DNA of 64,000 nt from an uncultured Phocaeicola sp. (GCA_948579315.1 CAPAOL010000010.1:17271-81270); one strand, 5' to 3'; counted from the stretch's first letter, positions 17,082 through 28,100 are shown. The notes: generated from the letters alone by a model not told the origin. Numbers and translations: made by a program.

Positions 17082-17903
17082 ATGACGACTATGTTTGACC
17101 CGAAACATCCAAGAGGCACGTATTCCGGCGCGGCGGCAATGAAACCTCAATATGTACTGATTACTGAGAATGGTAAAGAACGCACAAGCAATGTCACCGT
17201 TGCGCGAATTATGGAAGCGGTGTACAAAGTAGATATCCACGAATATGTCACTATCGAAAAGTGTCTGCCGGTCAGACTTATCCGTTCTGCCGAACTTTTC
17301 GCTCTAAGTTTCTATAAGGATTCTCACATTGCCGCCTATTTCCGGGTCGGAAAAACGATACTACGGATGGTACGCAGCGGCTTCTCGGTCGAGAATGCAA
17401 CGGATGTGATGTGCGATTTCTTTCAGTTGGCGAAGATTCCTGATGTACAAAACTGGACATGCGAGGAGTTGAAGCCTGCACCGCGGAAGGTGGAATCGAC
17501 TCTTACTGTCGATGGCGAGGATTTCAGATATTTCGGTTGTGCGGATGTTATGGCTGCTCTTGAAAATATCATAGAGGGCAAATCAAAATGGCTTCTGCAT
17601 GACTTTACGGATGAGGATGGCGGATATATAAATATTCATCGGTGTGATGACAATGACGGATTGGCAAAGTACAAAGTCGAGTTGGTAAGATGGACAAAAC
17701 CCATACCGACAGGATACCGTTTCATCCTGTCCGACGTTGCCCCTTTACGCCGTTGGCTGTGGGATTTCACAGTGGAACGCACGTATCCCGACCCGCTTCC
17801 CGAATGGGAGACGTTTGATGTGACGGATTATTTTCAGCGATTGGCTTTCAGATTTTTAGATGAAGAGGATAAATTAGATAAGAAGGAAAGAGATGAACGG
17901 TAA
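17082..17903 (+). CDS. Hypothetical protein, unknown
   Basis: 273 residues, no signal peptide or membrane segment. I do not recognise a domain. The sequence is rich in aromatic residues in the second half (LLHDFTDEDGGYINIHRCDD, WTKPIPTGYRF, RRWLWDFTVERTYPDPLPEW) and ends in a charged DEEDKLDKKERDER tail. It overlaps the next gene (Sel1-repeat protein) by 11 bases, so the two are translationally coupled and may work together. Confidence 0.7.
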   Translation: MTTMFDPKHPRGTYSGAAAMKPQYVLITENGKERTSNVTVARIMEAVYKVDIHEYVTIEKCLPVRLIRSAELFALSFYKDSHIAAYFRVGKTILRMVRSGFSVENATDVMCDFFQLAKIPDVQNWTCEELKPAPRKVESTLTVDGEDFRYFGCADVMAALENIIEGKSKWLLHDFTDEDGGYINIHRCDDNDGLAKYKVELVRWTKPIPTGYRFILSDVAPLRRWLWDFTVERTYPDPLPEWETFDVTDYFQRLAFRFLDEEDKLDKKERDER

Positions 17904-19140
17904 ATACAGTCTGCCGGTGGTGAAGGCAGTAGATTTAATTTGGACTAGTTTCGACAAGGAAGAGATACACCGTGGATACGCGATGCTTATGCAGGCGGCA
18001 CAGCAAGGCGATGCAGACGCATTATGCTTCATCGCACGTTGTTTCATGGGCGAGGAGTATGTATGGAGCGGAGCCGGCTTTGCCACTGACGATGCTAATG
18101 CCTCAAAACTTATGCAGAAGAGTGCGCTCATGGGCAGTGCTACGGGGGTGCTTTGTGCCGTACGAAGCGGCAACTTCACTCCGGCGGTTCAGCGTGGGAT
18201 GCCTTTTGACTCGTTCAAGGAAGCTTTTGAGGAGATTCTCAAACAGGCTGAACGTGGCAATGCGTTCTGCTGCTATATGATAGGAAATGTTTATTATTGG
18301 GGCGACTATCTGCTTGTTGAGCCTGAGCTTGCCAAGCAATTCAAAACCGAGGACAATTATAATGCTTGGGCCTATCCGATAGCAAAAGAATGGTACGAAC
18401 GCAGCTTTAACGGGCGTATCTGTGCCGGTTGGGGCAATTATTGCAATATCCGTAAGTCAGGGCTCTGCGATATCAGGCAGGAGGTGTTTGAAGTTTATTT
18501 TCAAGCGCTTGCTGAGATTTCTCCGGTGATTTGCGGCAACTACGGATATTACCTCGGACATGAGAAAAACAATCCGGAGGCATCGCTCTCTTATTACATC
18601 AAGGCGGCACATCGCTACGATATACAGGCGACATTCAACGCCGGCTGTTGCTATGATGAGGGGTTTGGTGTGGAAAGAGATGTCGACATGGCCTTCAATT
18701 TCTATGAGATAGCTGCTATTGGAGGTCATCCTAATGCTCAGTGGCAGGTGGCATACTACTATTTCGATGGATGGGGCAGCATTGAACAGGATTATGCCAA
18801 AGCTGCCGAATGGTTTGAGAAAGCTTATCAGAATCCCCAAAGTGACGATAAAAACAGGGTGCGTTCGGCAGCCTATCTTGGCATCTGCTATCAGGATGGT
18901 CTCGGTGTAATACAGGATGATGACATAGCCCTGGAGTATCTTCAGGAAGCGGAGGAAGATATTGACATGTTGTGGGATCCAATCAATGCCATGGTGCTGA
19001 ATGCGCTGGGCGTAGCCTATTATTTCGGGCGTGGCACAGAGGAAGATGAAGAATTGGGATATGAGTATTTTGAAGATGCGGCAGAGCTTGGTTTGGATAC
19101 GGCAAAAGAGCATCTTCGACTGATAAATGAAAACTCATAG
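17893..19140 (+). CDS. Sel1-repeat (TPR-like) protein
   Basis: 415 residues, no signal peptide. At least four Sel1-type repeats are visible in the C-terminal half (for example ATFNAGCCYDEGFGVERDVD, AYLGICYQDGLGVIQDDD, LNALGVAYYFGRGTEEDEE), with less regular repeats before them. Sel1 repeats are protein-protein interaction scaffolds. It overlaps the upstream unknown gene, suggesting a two-gene unit. No enzymatic domain is apparent. Confidence 0.82.
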   Translation: MNGKYSLPVVKAVDLIWTSFDKEEIHRGYAMLMQAAQQGDADALCFIARCFMGEEYVWSGAGFATDDANASKLMQKSALMGSATGVLCAVRSGNFTPAVQRGMPFDSFKEAFEEILKQAERGNAFCCYMIGNVYYWGDYLLVEPELAKQFKTEDNYNAWAYPIAKEWYERSFNGRICAGWGNYCNIRKSGLCDIRQEVFEVYFQALAEISPVICGNYGYYLGHEKNNPEASLSYYIKAAHRYDIQATFNAGCCYDEGFGVERDVDMAFNFYEIAAIGGHPNAQWQVAYYYFDGWGSIEQDYAKAAEWFEKAYQNPQSDDKNRVRSAAYLGICYQDGLGVIQDDDIALEYLQEAEEDIDMLWDPINAMVLNALGVAYYFGRGTEEDEELGYEYFEDAAELGLDTAKEHLRLINENS

Positions 19141-19174
19141 GATAAGAGTAGTAAAACATTTCATTATAAATTAT

Positions 19175-20047
19175 ATGTATGCCAATAAAGTAAAGAAAAT
19201 AGCTGCCGTACATGACCTTTCGGGAATGGGGCGCGTATCTCTGACCGTTGTCATTCCTATTCTTTCATCCATGGGTTTTCAGGTTTGTCCGCTTCCTACG
19301 GCTGTATTATCCAATCATACGCAATATCCCGGTTTCTCCTTCCTCGACCTGACGGACGAGATGCCGAAGATTATTGCCCAATGGAAGAGGCTGGAGGTAG
19401 AGTTCGACGCTATCTATACCGGATATCTGGGTTCCCCGAGACAAATTCAGATTGTTTCTGATTTTATCAGGGACTTTCGCCGGCCGGATAGCCTGATCGT
19501 TGCCGATCCGGTATTGGGAGATAACGGACGGTTGTACGCCAACTTTGATGGAGGGATGATAAAAGAGATGCGCCACTTAATCACGAAAGCAGATGTGATT
19601 ACCCCCAATCTGACGGAACTGTTTTATTTATTGGATAAACCCTATAAAGCAGATAACACGGATGAAGAGCTGAAAGAATATCTTCGTCTTTTGTCCGACA
19701 AAGGTCCGCAAGTGGTTATCATCACCAGTGTTCCTGTACATGATGAGCCTCATAAAACGTCTGTCTATGCTTATAACCGTCAGGGAAACCGCTACTGGAA
19801 AGTGACCTGTCCTTATCTGCCGGCACATTATCCCGGCACGGGCGATACTTTCACCAGTGTCATCACCGGTTCTTTGATGCAGGGAGACAGTCTGCCGATG
19901 GCGTTGGACCGTGCCACACAGTTTATCCTGCAAGGTATTCGTGCCACTTTCGGGTATGAATATGATAACCGCGAGGGTATCCTGCTGGAAAAAGTGCTTC
20001 ATAATTTGGATATGCCGATACAGATGGCTAGTTACGAACTGATTTAA
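19175..20047 (+). CDS. Pyridoxal/pyridoxamine kinase (PfkB superfamily)
   Basis: 290 residues from ATG at 19175; the upstream ATG at 19127 lies inside the Sel1 gene. HDLSGMGRVSLT near residue 12, LPTAVLSNHT, DPVLGDNGRLY, the ITPNLTE segment near residue 130 and the anion-hole motif PGTGDTFTS near residue 217 define a pyridoxal kinase-type fold. It phosphorylates pyridoxal, pyridoxine or pyridoxamine using ATP, part of vitamin B6 salvage. A bidirectional hairpin terminator follows. Confidence 0.88.
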   Translation: MYANKVKKIAAVHDLSGMGRVSLTVVIPILSSMGFQVCPLPTAVLSNHTQYPGFSFLDLTDEMPKIIAQWKRLEVEFDAIYTGYLGSPRQIQIVSDFIRDFRRPDSLIVADPVLGDNGRLYANFDGGMIKEMRHLITKADVITPNLTELFYLLDKPYKADNTDEELKEYLRLLSDKGPQVVIITSVPVHDEPHKTSVYAYNRQGNRYWKVTCPYLPAHYPGTGDTFTSVITGSLMQGDSLPMALDRATQFILQGIRATFGYEYDNREGILLEKVLHNLDMPIQMASYELI

Positions 20048-20053
20048 GATAGG

Positions 20054-20102
20054 GAAACAGTGAACATCGTGGAAATATGTTCCGCTTGATGTTCACTGTT
20101 TC
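20054..20102. terminator. Bidirectional hairpin terminator
   Basis: Perfect 15-bp stem GAAACAGTGAACATC / GATGTTCACTGTTTC with a 19-nt loop, followed by TTTT. It lies between the convergent pyridoxal kinase and sulfatase genes, so it can stop transcription from both sides. Confidence 0.8.
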
Positions 20103-20135
20103 TTTTGATAGAAAGGTTGAATTGTCAAAACTGAT

Positions 20136-21626
20136 TTAGTTGGTAGCCTCTTTCATTAATTGTTCGAAATGCTTCACGATATCGGGGTGCTGTGCAGCTA
20201 CATCATGTTCTTCCCTGATGTCATTCTCCAGATTATAGAGTTGCATCTGTGTATTGCCTTTCCGTATATTCGTAATGATTCCCTTCCATTTTCCCATACG
20301 GATTGCTTTGTTTCCGATTCTGGGATCGGGATATTCCCAATATAAGTATTCGTGTTGCTTTTGCTCTTCTTTTTTGCCGAGTAATGTAGGTAGGAAACTG
20401 ATACCGTCTGTCGGCGGGCAAGAAATCCCTGCTATCTCAGCCAAGGTAGGCATTACATCCTGGAAAGCACAAATATGATCACTTTCCGTACCCGGTTTGA
20501 TGTGTCCCGGCCATGTCATGATTGCCGGAACCCGGATTCCACCCTCATGCAGGAAACATTTGCCCCATCCATATTCCGACTTGAAAAGGCCGCCACTGTT
20601 GAACCAGGGCGAATCACTTCCACCGTTGAATGTGGCTCCGTTGTCGGAAGTGAAGACAATAAGTGTATTCTCATATAGATTTTCCTTTTTCAATTTTTCT
20701 ATCAATCCGCCTATTTGTTCATCAAAATAGCTGATCATTGCTGCATAAGTGGCGTGTGGATAACGGCAGGGCAGATAACCCGCTTTGCCTGTATAGGGTT
20801 CTTCATCACCGAACTTTTCTACATAATACTTCACCCAACGTTCAGGAGCCTGCAGGGATACGTGCGGTAGGGGAGTAGTCCACATCAGGAAGAAAGGAGT
20901 GGATTGATTGGCACTGACGAATTTTAGAAGCTCGTCAAAGATTAAGTCGTTGGCATATTCTTTTTGCGTATATTTGGCATAACTGGCCGGATCATTCGGG
21001 TCAGCATCTTTGTCCAAGGGACTTCGGTGAGGGTCGGTCACCTTGTTGGATAAATAGACACGTTCATCATTCTTATATAAAAATGGTGGATAATACGTAT
21101 GTGCCTGGCGCTGGCAGTTATATCCATAAAACTGATCGAAGCCCTGCTTGCCTGGCGTCCCTTCGGATCCCGGATAACCAAGTCCCCATTTTCCGAAACA
21201 TCCGGTAGTATACCCTACCTGTTGCATCATTCGTCCGATAGTCATCGTGTTGGCTTGCAAGGGGAACTGTCCTTCCAGTTCTTTATGTGCATATACGGAA
21301 TCATAGTTGTTGACGGCTCCGCGTTCGGTCATTTCATTATTGAAACGGATTTGTGCGTGTCCGGAATGCATGCCCGTCATTAATACGCAACGTGCCGGAG
21401 CTGATACAGGCGAACCGGAATAATGCTGTGTCAGTTTGATGCCTTCTTTGCATAAACGGTCGATGTTGGGTGTTTCTATTTTTTGTTGTCCGAAACAACC
21501 GATATCCCCATATCCCAGATCGTCCATTAAAATATAAATAATGTTGGGTTGTGTTTGTAAAGTCTGCCCTTGCAGATAACTGCCGCATAGGGCGGAAACA
21601 CCGATAAATAAGTTTCTTTTATTCAT
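20136..21626 (-). CDS. Sulfatase, serine-type formylglycine site
   Basis: 496 residues with an N-terminal signal peptide (residues 1-20). The formylglycine motif is SAPAR at Ser75-Arg79, so it is the serine type matured by an anaerobic anSME rather than the cysteine type. DDLGYGDIG near residue 35 supplies metal ligands. The family hydrolyses sulfate esters on glycans. It is the last gene of the minus-strand PUL, 12 bases after GH20, so a sulfated HexNAc is the likely target (for example 6-sulfated GlcNAc). Positional specificity cannot be read from the sequence. Confidence 0.93.
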   Translation of the reverse strand: MNKRNLFIGVSALCGSYLQGQTLQTQPNIIYILMDDLGYGDIGCFGQQKIETPNIDRLCKEGIKLTQHYSGSPVSAPARCVLMTGMHSGHAQIRFNNEMTERGAVNNYDSVYAHKELEGQFPLQANTMTIGRMMQQVGYTTGCFGKWGLGYPGSEGTPGKQGFDQFYGYNCQRQAHTYYPPFLYKNDERVYLSNKVTDPHRSPLDKDADPNDPASYAKYTQKEYANDLIFDELLKFVSANQSTPFFLMWTTPLPHVSLQAPERWVKYYVEKFGDEEPYTGKAGYLPCRYPHATYAAMISYFDEQIGGLIEKLKKENLYENTLIVFTSDNGATFNGGSDSPWFNSGGLFKSEYGWGKCFLHEGGIRVPAIMTWPGHIKPGTESDHICAFQDVMPTLAEIAGISCPPTDGISFLPTLLGKKEEQKQHEYLYWEYPDPRIGNKAIRMGKWKGIITNIRKGNTQMQLYNLENDIREEHDVAAQHPDIVKHFEQLMKEATN

Positions 21627-21638
21627 GATATTCTTTTT

Positions 21639-23198
21639 TTAATCCCATTTGTAACCTTGCGGTACTTCGCTTTTTAAAACTGGTCCGAATTTATACCCTT
21701 GCTCTTCGAACCATTCCTTCTTTTGAAGCACGTGCTCGTAGAAACGGGTAAATTCCAGTGGCTCTCCTTGATGCCACATCTGTTCTGCCAGTCCGATGAT
21801 GCGGGGAAACAGGCGTTGGTCTATCATACGTTCCGTCACTACATCGTCTGTCCATAAGGCGCAGCTCATGCCGAGAATCAACGGATTCTTTTCATTGTAG
21901 GCCTTGTTCGAAGGATTGTCCAGATATAAGTCTTTCAAGTCGAACGTGCGTTCTTTGGCGTATCCTCGCCACGGAGTGAGCGGGAAGTTGAGATACGTAT
22001 AGTAGTTTGAACTGCAAATGACCGGATAGTTGTGCTTGAGCGCATTGCGGAGTGCCAAGTCTTTGTGACCGCGGTAGTTCCACCATTGGATGACTGTGTT
22101 GTCGGGCAGCGGATATCCGTCCTGATATACGACATCTCCCCAGAAGATGGCTTTGCGCCCCTTCTGCTTCAAGTGGTTTGCCATCTGCGCGGAGAACCAT
22201 AGTTGGAGGTCGTGGCTGTCTTTCAGGTTCAACGCAGCGATTCTTTTTTGGCAGTCTTCGCATTTGTTCCAATTCCCCTTCGGTGCTTCGTCTCCTCCCA
22301 AATGGATGTAGGGGGAGGGGAATAACTCACATACTTCGTCCAATACGTTTTTCAGGAAAGTCAGCACCTCTTCTTTTCCGGCACAGAATATGTTTTGGGT
22401 GAATCCCTGTTGCGGCACTTCGACGGGCAGCCCGAAGCAGCCCAACTCCGGATGGGCGGAAAGAGCAGCTTCCGCGTGTCCCGGCATATCTATCTCGGGC
22501 ACGATGGTGATGTTGCGCTGGCTGGCATAGTTGATTACCTCACGTATCTCTTCTTGTGTGTAGAATCCGTGTTGTTCTTCTGCCTTTCCTACCGAACCTC
22601 CTACTTGGGTAAGGCGCGGATACCGCTTGATTTCTATCCGCCATCCCAACCCTTCCGTCAGGTGCCAGTGGAAATAGTTCATTTTAAGCAGGGAAGCCAT
22701 GTCGATATACTTCTTGATGGTGGATATCCGTTGGTATTGGCGTCCGGAATCGAGCAAGAAGCAGCGCCATTGCATACGGGGGGAGTCGGTGATGTCGGCA
22801 CAGGCAAAGGTAAGTTTCCCGGCCGGGCCCGAAACCCATTGCCGCAAGGTCTGCACGGCGTAGATGAATCCTCTTTCGCTGGAAGCGGTTATGATCATCT
22901 GTTTCGGATTGATGCTTATCTTATAGCCTTCGGGCGGAAGCGACGGGTCGTTCATCCAGCAGATGTGGGCGGCCGATGCTTTGGATTGCCATTTGACGGA
23001 AGCGTCGCGGAGTACTTCGCTGCGCAAAAGGCTTACGTAGAATGCGGTAGTGTCCGCAGTGTACATGGAAATGTTCTTTCGTAAGGTGAGTTTGCCTTTT
23101 TTCATTTCCACCTGGTTGGGGGAGGGGAATACGATTTGACCGCACGTGAGGGTTGCATAAGATACGAGCAGGAGAAGAATGGATAATCGGTGTTTCAT
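21639..23198 (-). CDS. Beta-N-acetylhexosaminidase (GH20)
   Basis: 519 residues with a signal peptide (1-20). An N-terminal alpha/beta domain (residues 25-140) precedes the TIM barrel. The catalytic pair Asp303-Glu304 lies in HLGGDEAPKGNW. FHWHLTEGLGWRIEIKRYP near residue 175 and VPEIDMPGHAEAA near 236 are family signatures. It releases terminal GlcNAc or GalNAc. A promoter-like element and hairpin precede it after susD, so it may be transcribed partly on its own. Together with the sulfatase it points to host mucin or glycosaminoglycan-type glycans. Confidence 0.95.
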   Translation of the reverse strand: MKHRLSILLLLVSYATLTCGQIVFPSPNQVEMKKGKLTLRKNISMYTADTTAFYVSLLRSEVLRDASVKWQSKASAAHICWMNDPSLPPEGYKISINPKQMIITASSERGFIYAVQTLRQWVSGPAGKLTFACADITDSPRMQWRCFLLDSGRQYQRISTIKKYIDMASLLKMNYFHWHLTEGLGWRIEIKRYPRLTQVGGSVGKAEEQHGFYTQEEIREVINYASQRNITIVPEIDMPGHAEAALSAHPELGCFGLPVEVPQQGFTQNIFCAGKEEVLTFLKNVLDEVCELFPSPYIHLGGDEAPKGNWNKCEDCQKRIAALNLKDSHDLQLWFSAQMANHLKQKGRKAIFWGDVVYQDGYPLPDNTVIQWWNYRGHKDLALRNALKHNYPVICSSNYYTYLNFPLTPWRGYAKERTFDLKDLYLDNPSNKAYNEKNPLILGMSCALWTDDVVTERMIDQRLFPRIIGLAEQMWHQGEPLEFTRFYEHVLQKKEWFEEQGYKFGPVLKSEVPQGYKWD

Positions 23199-23229
23199 AC
23201 AGGTTATCTTGATAATGGTTAGTTGTAGG

Positions 23230-23262
23230 CAAAGTTAAGAATAAACTGTCCAAAGTGCCAAA
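23230..23262 (-). promoter_or_regulatory. Promoter upstream of GH20-sulfatase (TTTG...TAACTTTG)
   Basis: On the minus strand TTTG (23259-23262), 21 bases, then TAACTTTG (23230-23237) fits the Bacteroides promoter. It overlaps the intercistronic hairpin, so hydrolases could be made when susCD transcription stops. Confidence 0.5.
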
Positions 23263-23277
23263 CACTTTGGACAGTTT
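23243..23277 (-). terminator. Intercistronic hairpin between susD and GH20
   Basis: A perfect 15-bp stem AAACTGTCCAAAGTG / CACTTTGGACAGTTT with a 5-nt loop lies between the susD stop and the GH20 start. A moderately U-rich tail (TTATTCTT) follows on the minus strand. It may terminate or attenuate transcription, or protect the susCD mRNA 3' end, which would make susCD more abundant than the enzymes. Confidence 0.7.
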
Positions 23278-23298
23278 CAACTGATTAAGGTCTATTTA

Positions 23299-25152
23299 TT
23301 AATTCTCACTTTCCCAGCCGGGGTTCTGTTCGAGTTGGGGGTTCAGCACTCGTTCGTTGCGTGGGATGGGGTAGAGATAATAATAGTCGGGCCACAAATG
23401 AGTCTGTTGAGGATGGAATTCCAGATAGCCTTCACTGCCTCCGCCGTGGATGGTGACATTGGCTTTGGGGAAATCAGATGCCCGTACATATTGTCCGAGT
23501 TTCTTTTTCAGTGCATAGTGGCATTTCTTCCATCTTCTCAGGTCATCGAAACGGAAACCTTCGGAGAAGAGCTCGATGCGTCGCTCACGGCGAATCTCCC
23601 ATAACAGGGGTTTTACTTCATAGTCGCCCGAATAATCGGGGTTTCCTTTGTCACGCTCCGGGTCGAAAGAATCATCGATATTCGTAACAATCATCGGAGC
23701 TACGTTGGCGCGCGGGCGCAGTTTGTTGATGGTGAGGTTGGCTATGTCTTGGTCGAATTCGCCCAATTCGTACATGGCTTCTGCATAGTTCAGCATTACT
23801 TCTTCGATGCGGAAGATGGGCATATCCGTCTCCTCGTTTCGTTGGCTACCCATTTCCAGATAGCAGCAGTAGTATTTCCAGTTGTTGTATCCGAAAGCTG
23901 ATTTATACCACCCCTGGTCGTTCAAGAAGAAGTCGAAGTGTGGTACGGCTCCTAAGATACCGCCACTATATCCTTGACGGAACGGCAACGTTTTCTGCCG
24001 CTCTTTGGAGGAGCCGTATCCTATTCCCATACGTGTGCTGAGGCTGTCGATGAAACTTTTGTCTTTAGGATTGTCGGTAAATTCCCATTTGTTGTCCCAT
24101 GCATCTTGCGATGCGCTACGGTCTATAGTATAAGGCGGAGTGACGTGTAGCCATAAACGGTGGTCGCGGTTACTGAATTCTTTGTACGGATCTTCATCAC
24201 CTAAAAACAACGGGTTGTTCCAGCGCGGCTTACCGTTTGAGCAAAGATAGCTGTCTACCAAATCGCGGGTCGGATTGTAGAACGATGAGGCAGTGGTTCC
24301 ACCGATACTTACAGCGTGTACCACACCGGCAGCGTTCGAATGCTCTTTGTATAAAATCACACCCGGAACGTCTTTTAGTTCCAGCGAGCAGAATAAGTCG
24401 TCGTAGCAGTCGGCTACGTTGGGATACTTCTTTATCAGTTCGGCAGATACCCGCTTGCATTCCTGCAGGTAGGTTTCGGCATTACCCAAACCGTGGTATT
24501 TGCGCCATGTACCTTCAAACAGGCAGAAACGTGACAACAATGCTTGTACGCAGTCTTTGTTGATGGTGTTTGCTCCTTCTCCGTTTTCATTGATATCCCT
24601 TTCGGCATCTTTCAAATCCTTCAGGATATGTTCGGCTATTTCATCTCTCGATGCTCTCGGACCTTCGATTAGTTCTGTCTCATCATCGCTCAATACGTGG
24701 TCAATCCAGGGCACGCCGCCATAGGCCGACAGGAGAGAGAAGTAGCGGTAGCTGCGGAAGAAATATCCTACAGAACGCCAGTGTTTTTTCTCCGTATCCG
24801 TCATATCGCTGCCTTCGATGCGGTCGAGCATTAAGTTCACGCGGCGGATATAGCTGTAGTAACTCCATACAGTATTGTCTTTTTTATCGGGAATAGTCAC
24901 TAATTTCCGAATCCAGTTACTTTCGCTCGAACCTCTTGTCTGATTGAACGAGATGTCGTCCGTAGAGTTTTCCGAATCGTATCTCAATAAAGGCAGGGTT
25001 TCATATAGTCCCCAGGCGTAAGCCTTGAAGTTGTCGTATGTTTTAAAAGCTGTTTCGGCGGTCGGGTCTCCCAAAGGATACCTTTCCAGGAAATCATTAT
25101 TAAGACAGCCGGTCAGTAAAACCGTACATATCAGATATAAATATTTTCTCAT
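23299..25152 (-). CDS. SusD-like glycan-binding lipoprotein (RagB/SusD family)
   Basis: 617 residues from ATG at 25152. The signal peptide with lipobox LLTGC puts the lipidated Cys at about residue 16 (an earlier in-frame start at 25188 would bury this). Helical SusD architecture with a C-terminal part beginning LRRWKKCHYALKK and ending in NPQLEQNPGW. It binds glycan at the cell surface as the lid of the SusC transporter. The gene starts 13 bases after the susC stop, the standard susC-susD arrangement. Confidence 0.95.
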   Translation of the reverse strand: MRKYLYLICTVLLTGCLNNDFLERYPLGDPTAETAFKTYDNFKAYAWGLYETLPLLRYDSENSTDDISFNQTRGSSESNWIRKLVTIPDKKDNTVWSYYSYIRRVNLMLDRIEGSDMTDTEKKHWRSVGYFFRSYRYFSLLSAYGGVPWIDHVLSDDETELIEGPRASRDEIAEHILKDLKDAERDINENGEGANTINKDCVQALLSRFCLFEGTWRKYHGLGNAETYLQECKRVSAELIKKYPNVADCYDDLFCSLELKDVPGVILYKEHSNAAGVVHAVSIGGTTASSFYNPTRDLVDSYLCSNGKPRWNNPLFLGDEDPYKEFSNRDHRLWLHVTPPYTIDRSASQDAWDNKWEFTDNPKDKSFIDSLSTRMGIGYGSSKERQKTLPFRQGYSGGILGAVPHFDFFLNDQGWYKSAFGYNNWKYYCCYLEMGSQRNEETDMPIFRIEEVMLNYAEAMYELGEFDQDIANLTINKLRPRANVAPMIVTNIDDSFDPERDKGNPDYSGDYEVKPLLWEIRRERRIELFSEGFRFDDLRRWKKCHYALKKKLGQYVRASDFPKANVTIHGGGSEGYLEFHPQQTHLWPDYYYLYPIPRNERVLNPQLEQNPGWESEN

Positions 25153-25165
25153 AATGCATGGGTTA

Positions 25166-28100
25166 TTAGAATGTAACATTGATACCAAGAGAGAATTTTC
25201 TCATAAACGGATATTCCCAATAGCCTTTCTTCAACATATCGGTTTCCAATCCCTCGGGCAAGTGGTCCCAAGTATAGAGATTTTCTCCACTGAAGAATAC
25301 TTTCATCTCATCGAAATAGATGCGTTGCGACCACGTTTTGGGCAACGTGTACGAAAGTGTGATATTCTGTAGTTTCAAGTAAGATGCATCTGCCAGATAC
25401 TTGGTCTGTTTCCAATGGTTATAGGAGGTGTTTACTCCCTCGTTAGCATATACGCGCGGAAAGTATGCGTTCGTGTTCTCGGGTGTCCAGAAGTCGAGCG
25501 TTTCCTTAAACAAGCTGCCCCAAGTTCCGGTAGGCCATGCAATCTGGTCGGTACGCCAGTAATCGCGTTTGCCCACGCCGCGTAGGAAAATAGACAAGTC
25601 AAATCCTTTCCAGCTTACTCCTGCAGTGATACCGTAGTGGAAGCGCGGTGTTGAGTTACCGATGATGCGTTGGTCGCCCGGATCGTCTGCCGTTCCCTGT
25701 CCGCTCCAAATGGTTTCCGTGTCATCGTCGAAGTTTTTGTATAGGATATCTCCCGGATACATTGTTCCGGCTCCTTTCGGTTTAGGAATACCGGCTTTCA
25801 ATGTTCCGTCTTCGTTGAAGTCGTCTACGGTGTAGAAACGGTCGGTGACGTATCCCCATATTTCTCCTATTTTCATACCTTTACGATAAATCTTATCACC
25901 CAACAGGTTAGTTTCGTTGTTGTACTTCGTAATCTCGCTTTGTGAGTCGTACAGGTTGAAGCCAATCCGGTAACTCCAGTCTTTGTTGATACGGTCTCTC
26001 CAGTTCAATTCCAATTCCCAACCATAGGTTTTCAGGTCAGCGGCATTCTGTTTGGCAGCAGTAGCACCGATTACCCACGGAAGGTCCATACCAGGAGCCA
26101 ACATTCCTTTGGTGTCGCGGCGATACCAGTCGAAAGTACCGTTCAGGCGGTTATTGAAGAATCCGAAGTCGACGCCGAAGTCCAGTGTATATACTTTCTC
26201 CCATGAGAAATTGTTGCTTACCATTGCAGGAGCCTTCAGTGAAGTGGCTTTCTGTCCGTCTACTAACCATTCTGTGAGATAAGGCGCCATAGAAGGAATG
26301 TACGGATAGTTTTCGGGGGTATTGTCAGACTTCAGGATAATCTGGTTTCCGATAGAACCCCACGAAGCGCGCAGTTTCAGGTTGGAAAGAATGTCCCTTG
26401 TTTTTTCCATAAATGCTTCTTCCGAGATTCTCCATCCGGCTGAGAAAGATGGGAAGAATCCGAAACGGTTCTTCTTCGGGAAACGGGAAGTTCCGTCGTA
26501 ACGTCCGTTGGCTTCCAGCATATATTTGCCGGCGTATGCGTAATTGATACGGTAGAACAAACCTCTGATGGCATATTCGTCAAAACTGTCGCTGACAGAA
26601 GTCGTACCGGTCGAACCTGAAAGAGAAGGCAGGTTTTCCAACAATACGTCCTTACGTTCCGACCATTGGGATTCCTTGTGGCTCTCTTCCTGGTTGTATC
26701 CTCCCATGATGGCAATGTCGTGTTTGCCTATGGAGAAGTCGTAATTGGCAAATACGTTGATGGCATTGTAGTTGGTGAATCCTTGTGTCAGGGCATAACT
26801 TGAGTTTTCTGTACTGTTCAGGACTCCCGCAAAGTTGAAACCGATGTATTGGTATTTGTTGATATACATCCGGTTGTATTCGGTAGTGCGGTTAAATGTA
26901 TATTCACCCGTTATTTTCAATCCTTTTAACGGAGATATGATAACACGTCCCAATGTGCGCAGGTCGTTTTTCTTGATAACTCTCGGTTCGCTATAACGTA
27001 CATAAGTAGCCGATGTTTCGGCGGGATATACTACGCCGTCTTGTTCATACGGCAGGATGTTATGGTAAGATGGCAAAGCCATCACACTTCCCCACACACC
27101 GTTGCGGCCGCCTTGCTCTACTTTGTTTTGAGTAGAGTTGGCATATCTGATATCCAACTGAGTGGTAAGCCATTTGTTGATATCCACGCTGAGGAAGCTG
27201 GACATATTGATACGGTTGAACTTGTCTTTGTCTGTTATCAGAATTCCGTCTTCACCGGTGTATCCTAAACTTAAGCGGTAATTGGTGCGTTCGCTACCTC
27301 CCGATACGGAGAAACTGTGGTTCTGCATGAAGCCGAAGTTTTCCATCATGTCGGCAAACATATCGTTTTCCCGCATTAAGAACAAATTGCCTTTGTCGTC
27401 AAATACATAACCGTTAGGATATTTGGAAGGGTCGCTTTGGTAGTCGCGTATGTATGATTCCCACTGGGTGATGTTTTTTCCGTCCACATACGTGTCATTC
27501 GCCCATCCCATCTCCTTGTAGGCCAATACCGACTCCAGCGGACTGGCTTTTTGCGGCAACTCCAATGCTTTCGAGAAGGAGAAGTTGTTATTGTAGTTGA
27601 ATTTGGGAGCCATATCTTTTTTACCTTGTTTCGTTGTTATCAGGATAACACCGAAAGCGGCACGCGCTCCATAGATAGCTGCCGAAGCGGCATCTTTCAG
27701 GATAGACACGGTTTCAATATCTTGCGGGTCAATCATATTGATGTCCATCGGTACGTTGTTGACCAGCACCAAAGGTTCACCTCCGTTGATGGAAGTTGTT
27801 CCACGGATATTATACGTCATGTCATCGCCGGGAGCACCTGTGGCCGATTCAATCTTCAAACCGGGCACAGCACCTTGCAAAGCTGCCGATACATTGGTTA
27901 TAGGACGGTCGCCTAAGGATTCCTTGACGTTTACGGCTCCTACGGCTCCGGTCATATTCACTTTTTTCTGTGTACCGAATCCGATAACTACGACTTCCTC
28001 CATCGTTTGTGTGTCTTCCTGCAACTGGATGTTGAAGGATGTCTGGTTTTTCACAGGAACTTCTTGTGTGGTGTATCCGATATAAGTGATTCGGAGTTTG

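Noticed and set aside
22395..23084. Plus-strand frame of 229 codons across the GH20 gene
   Set aside because: Antisense shadow of the GH20 gene, which has an intact catalytic site on the minus strand.
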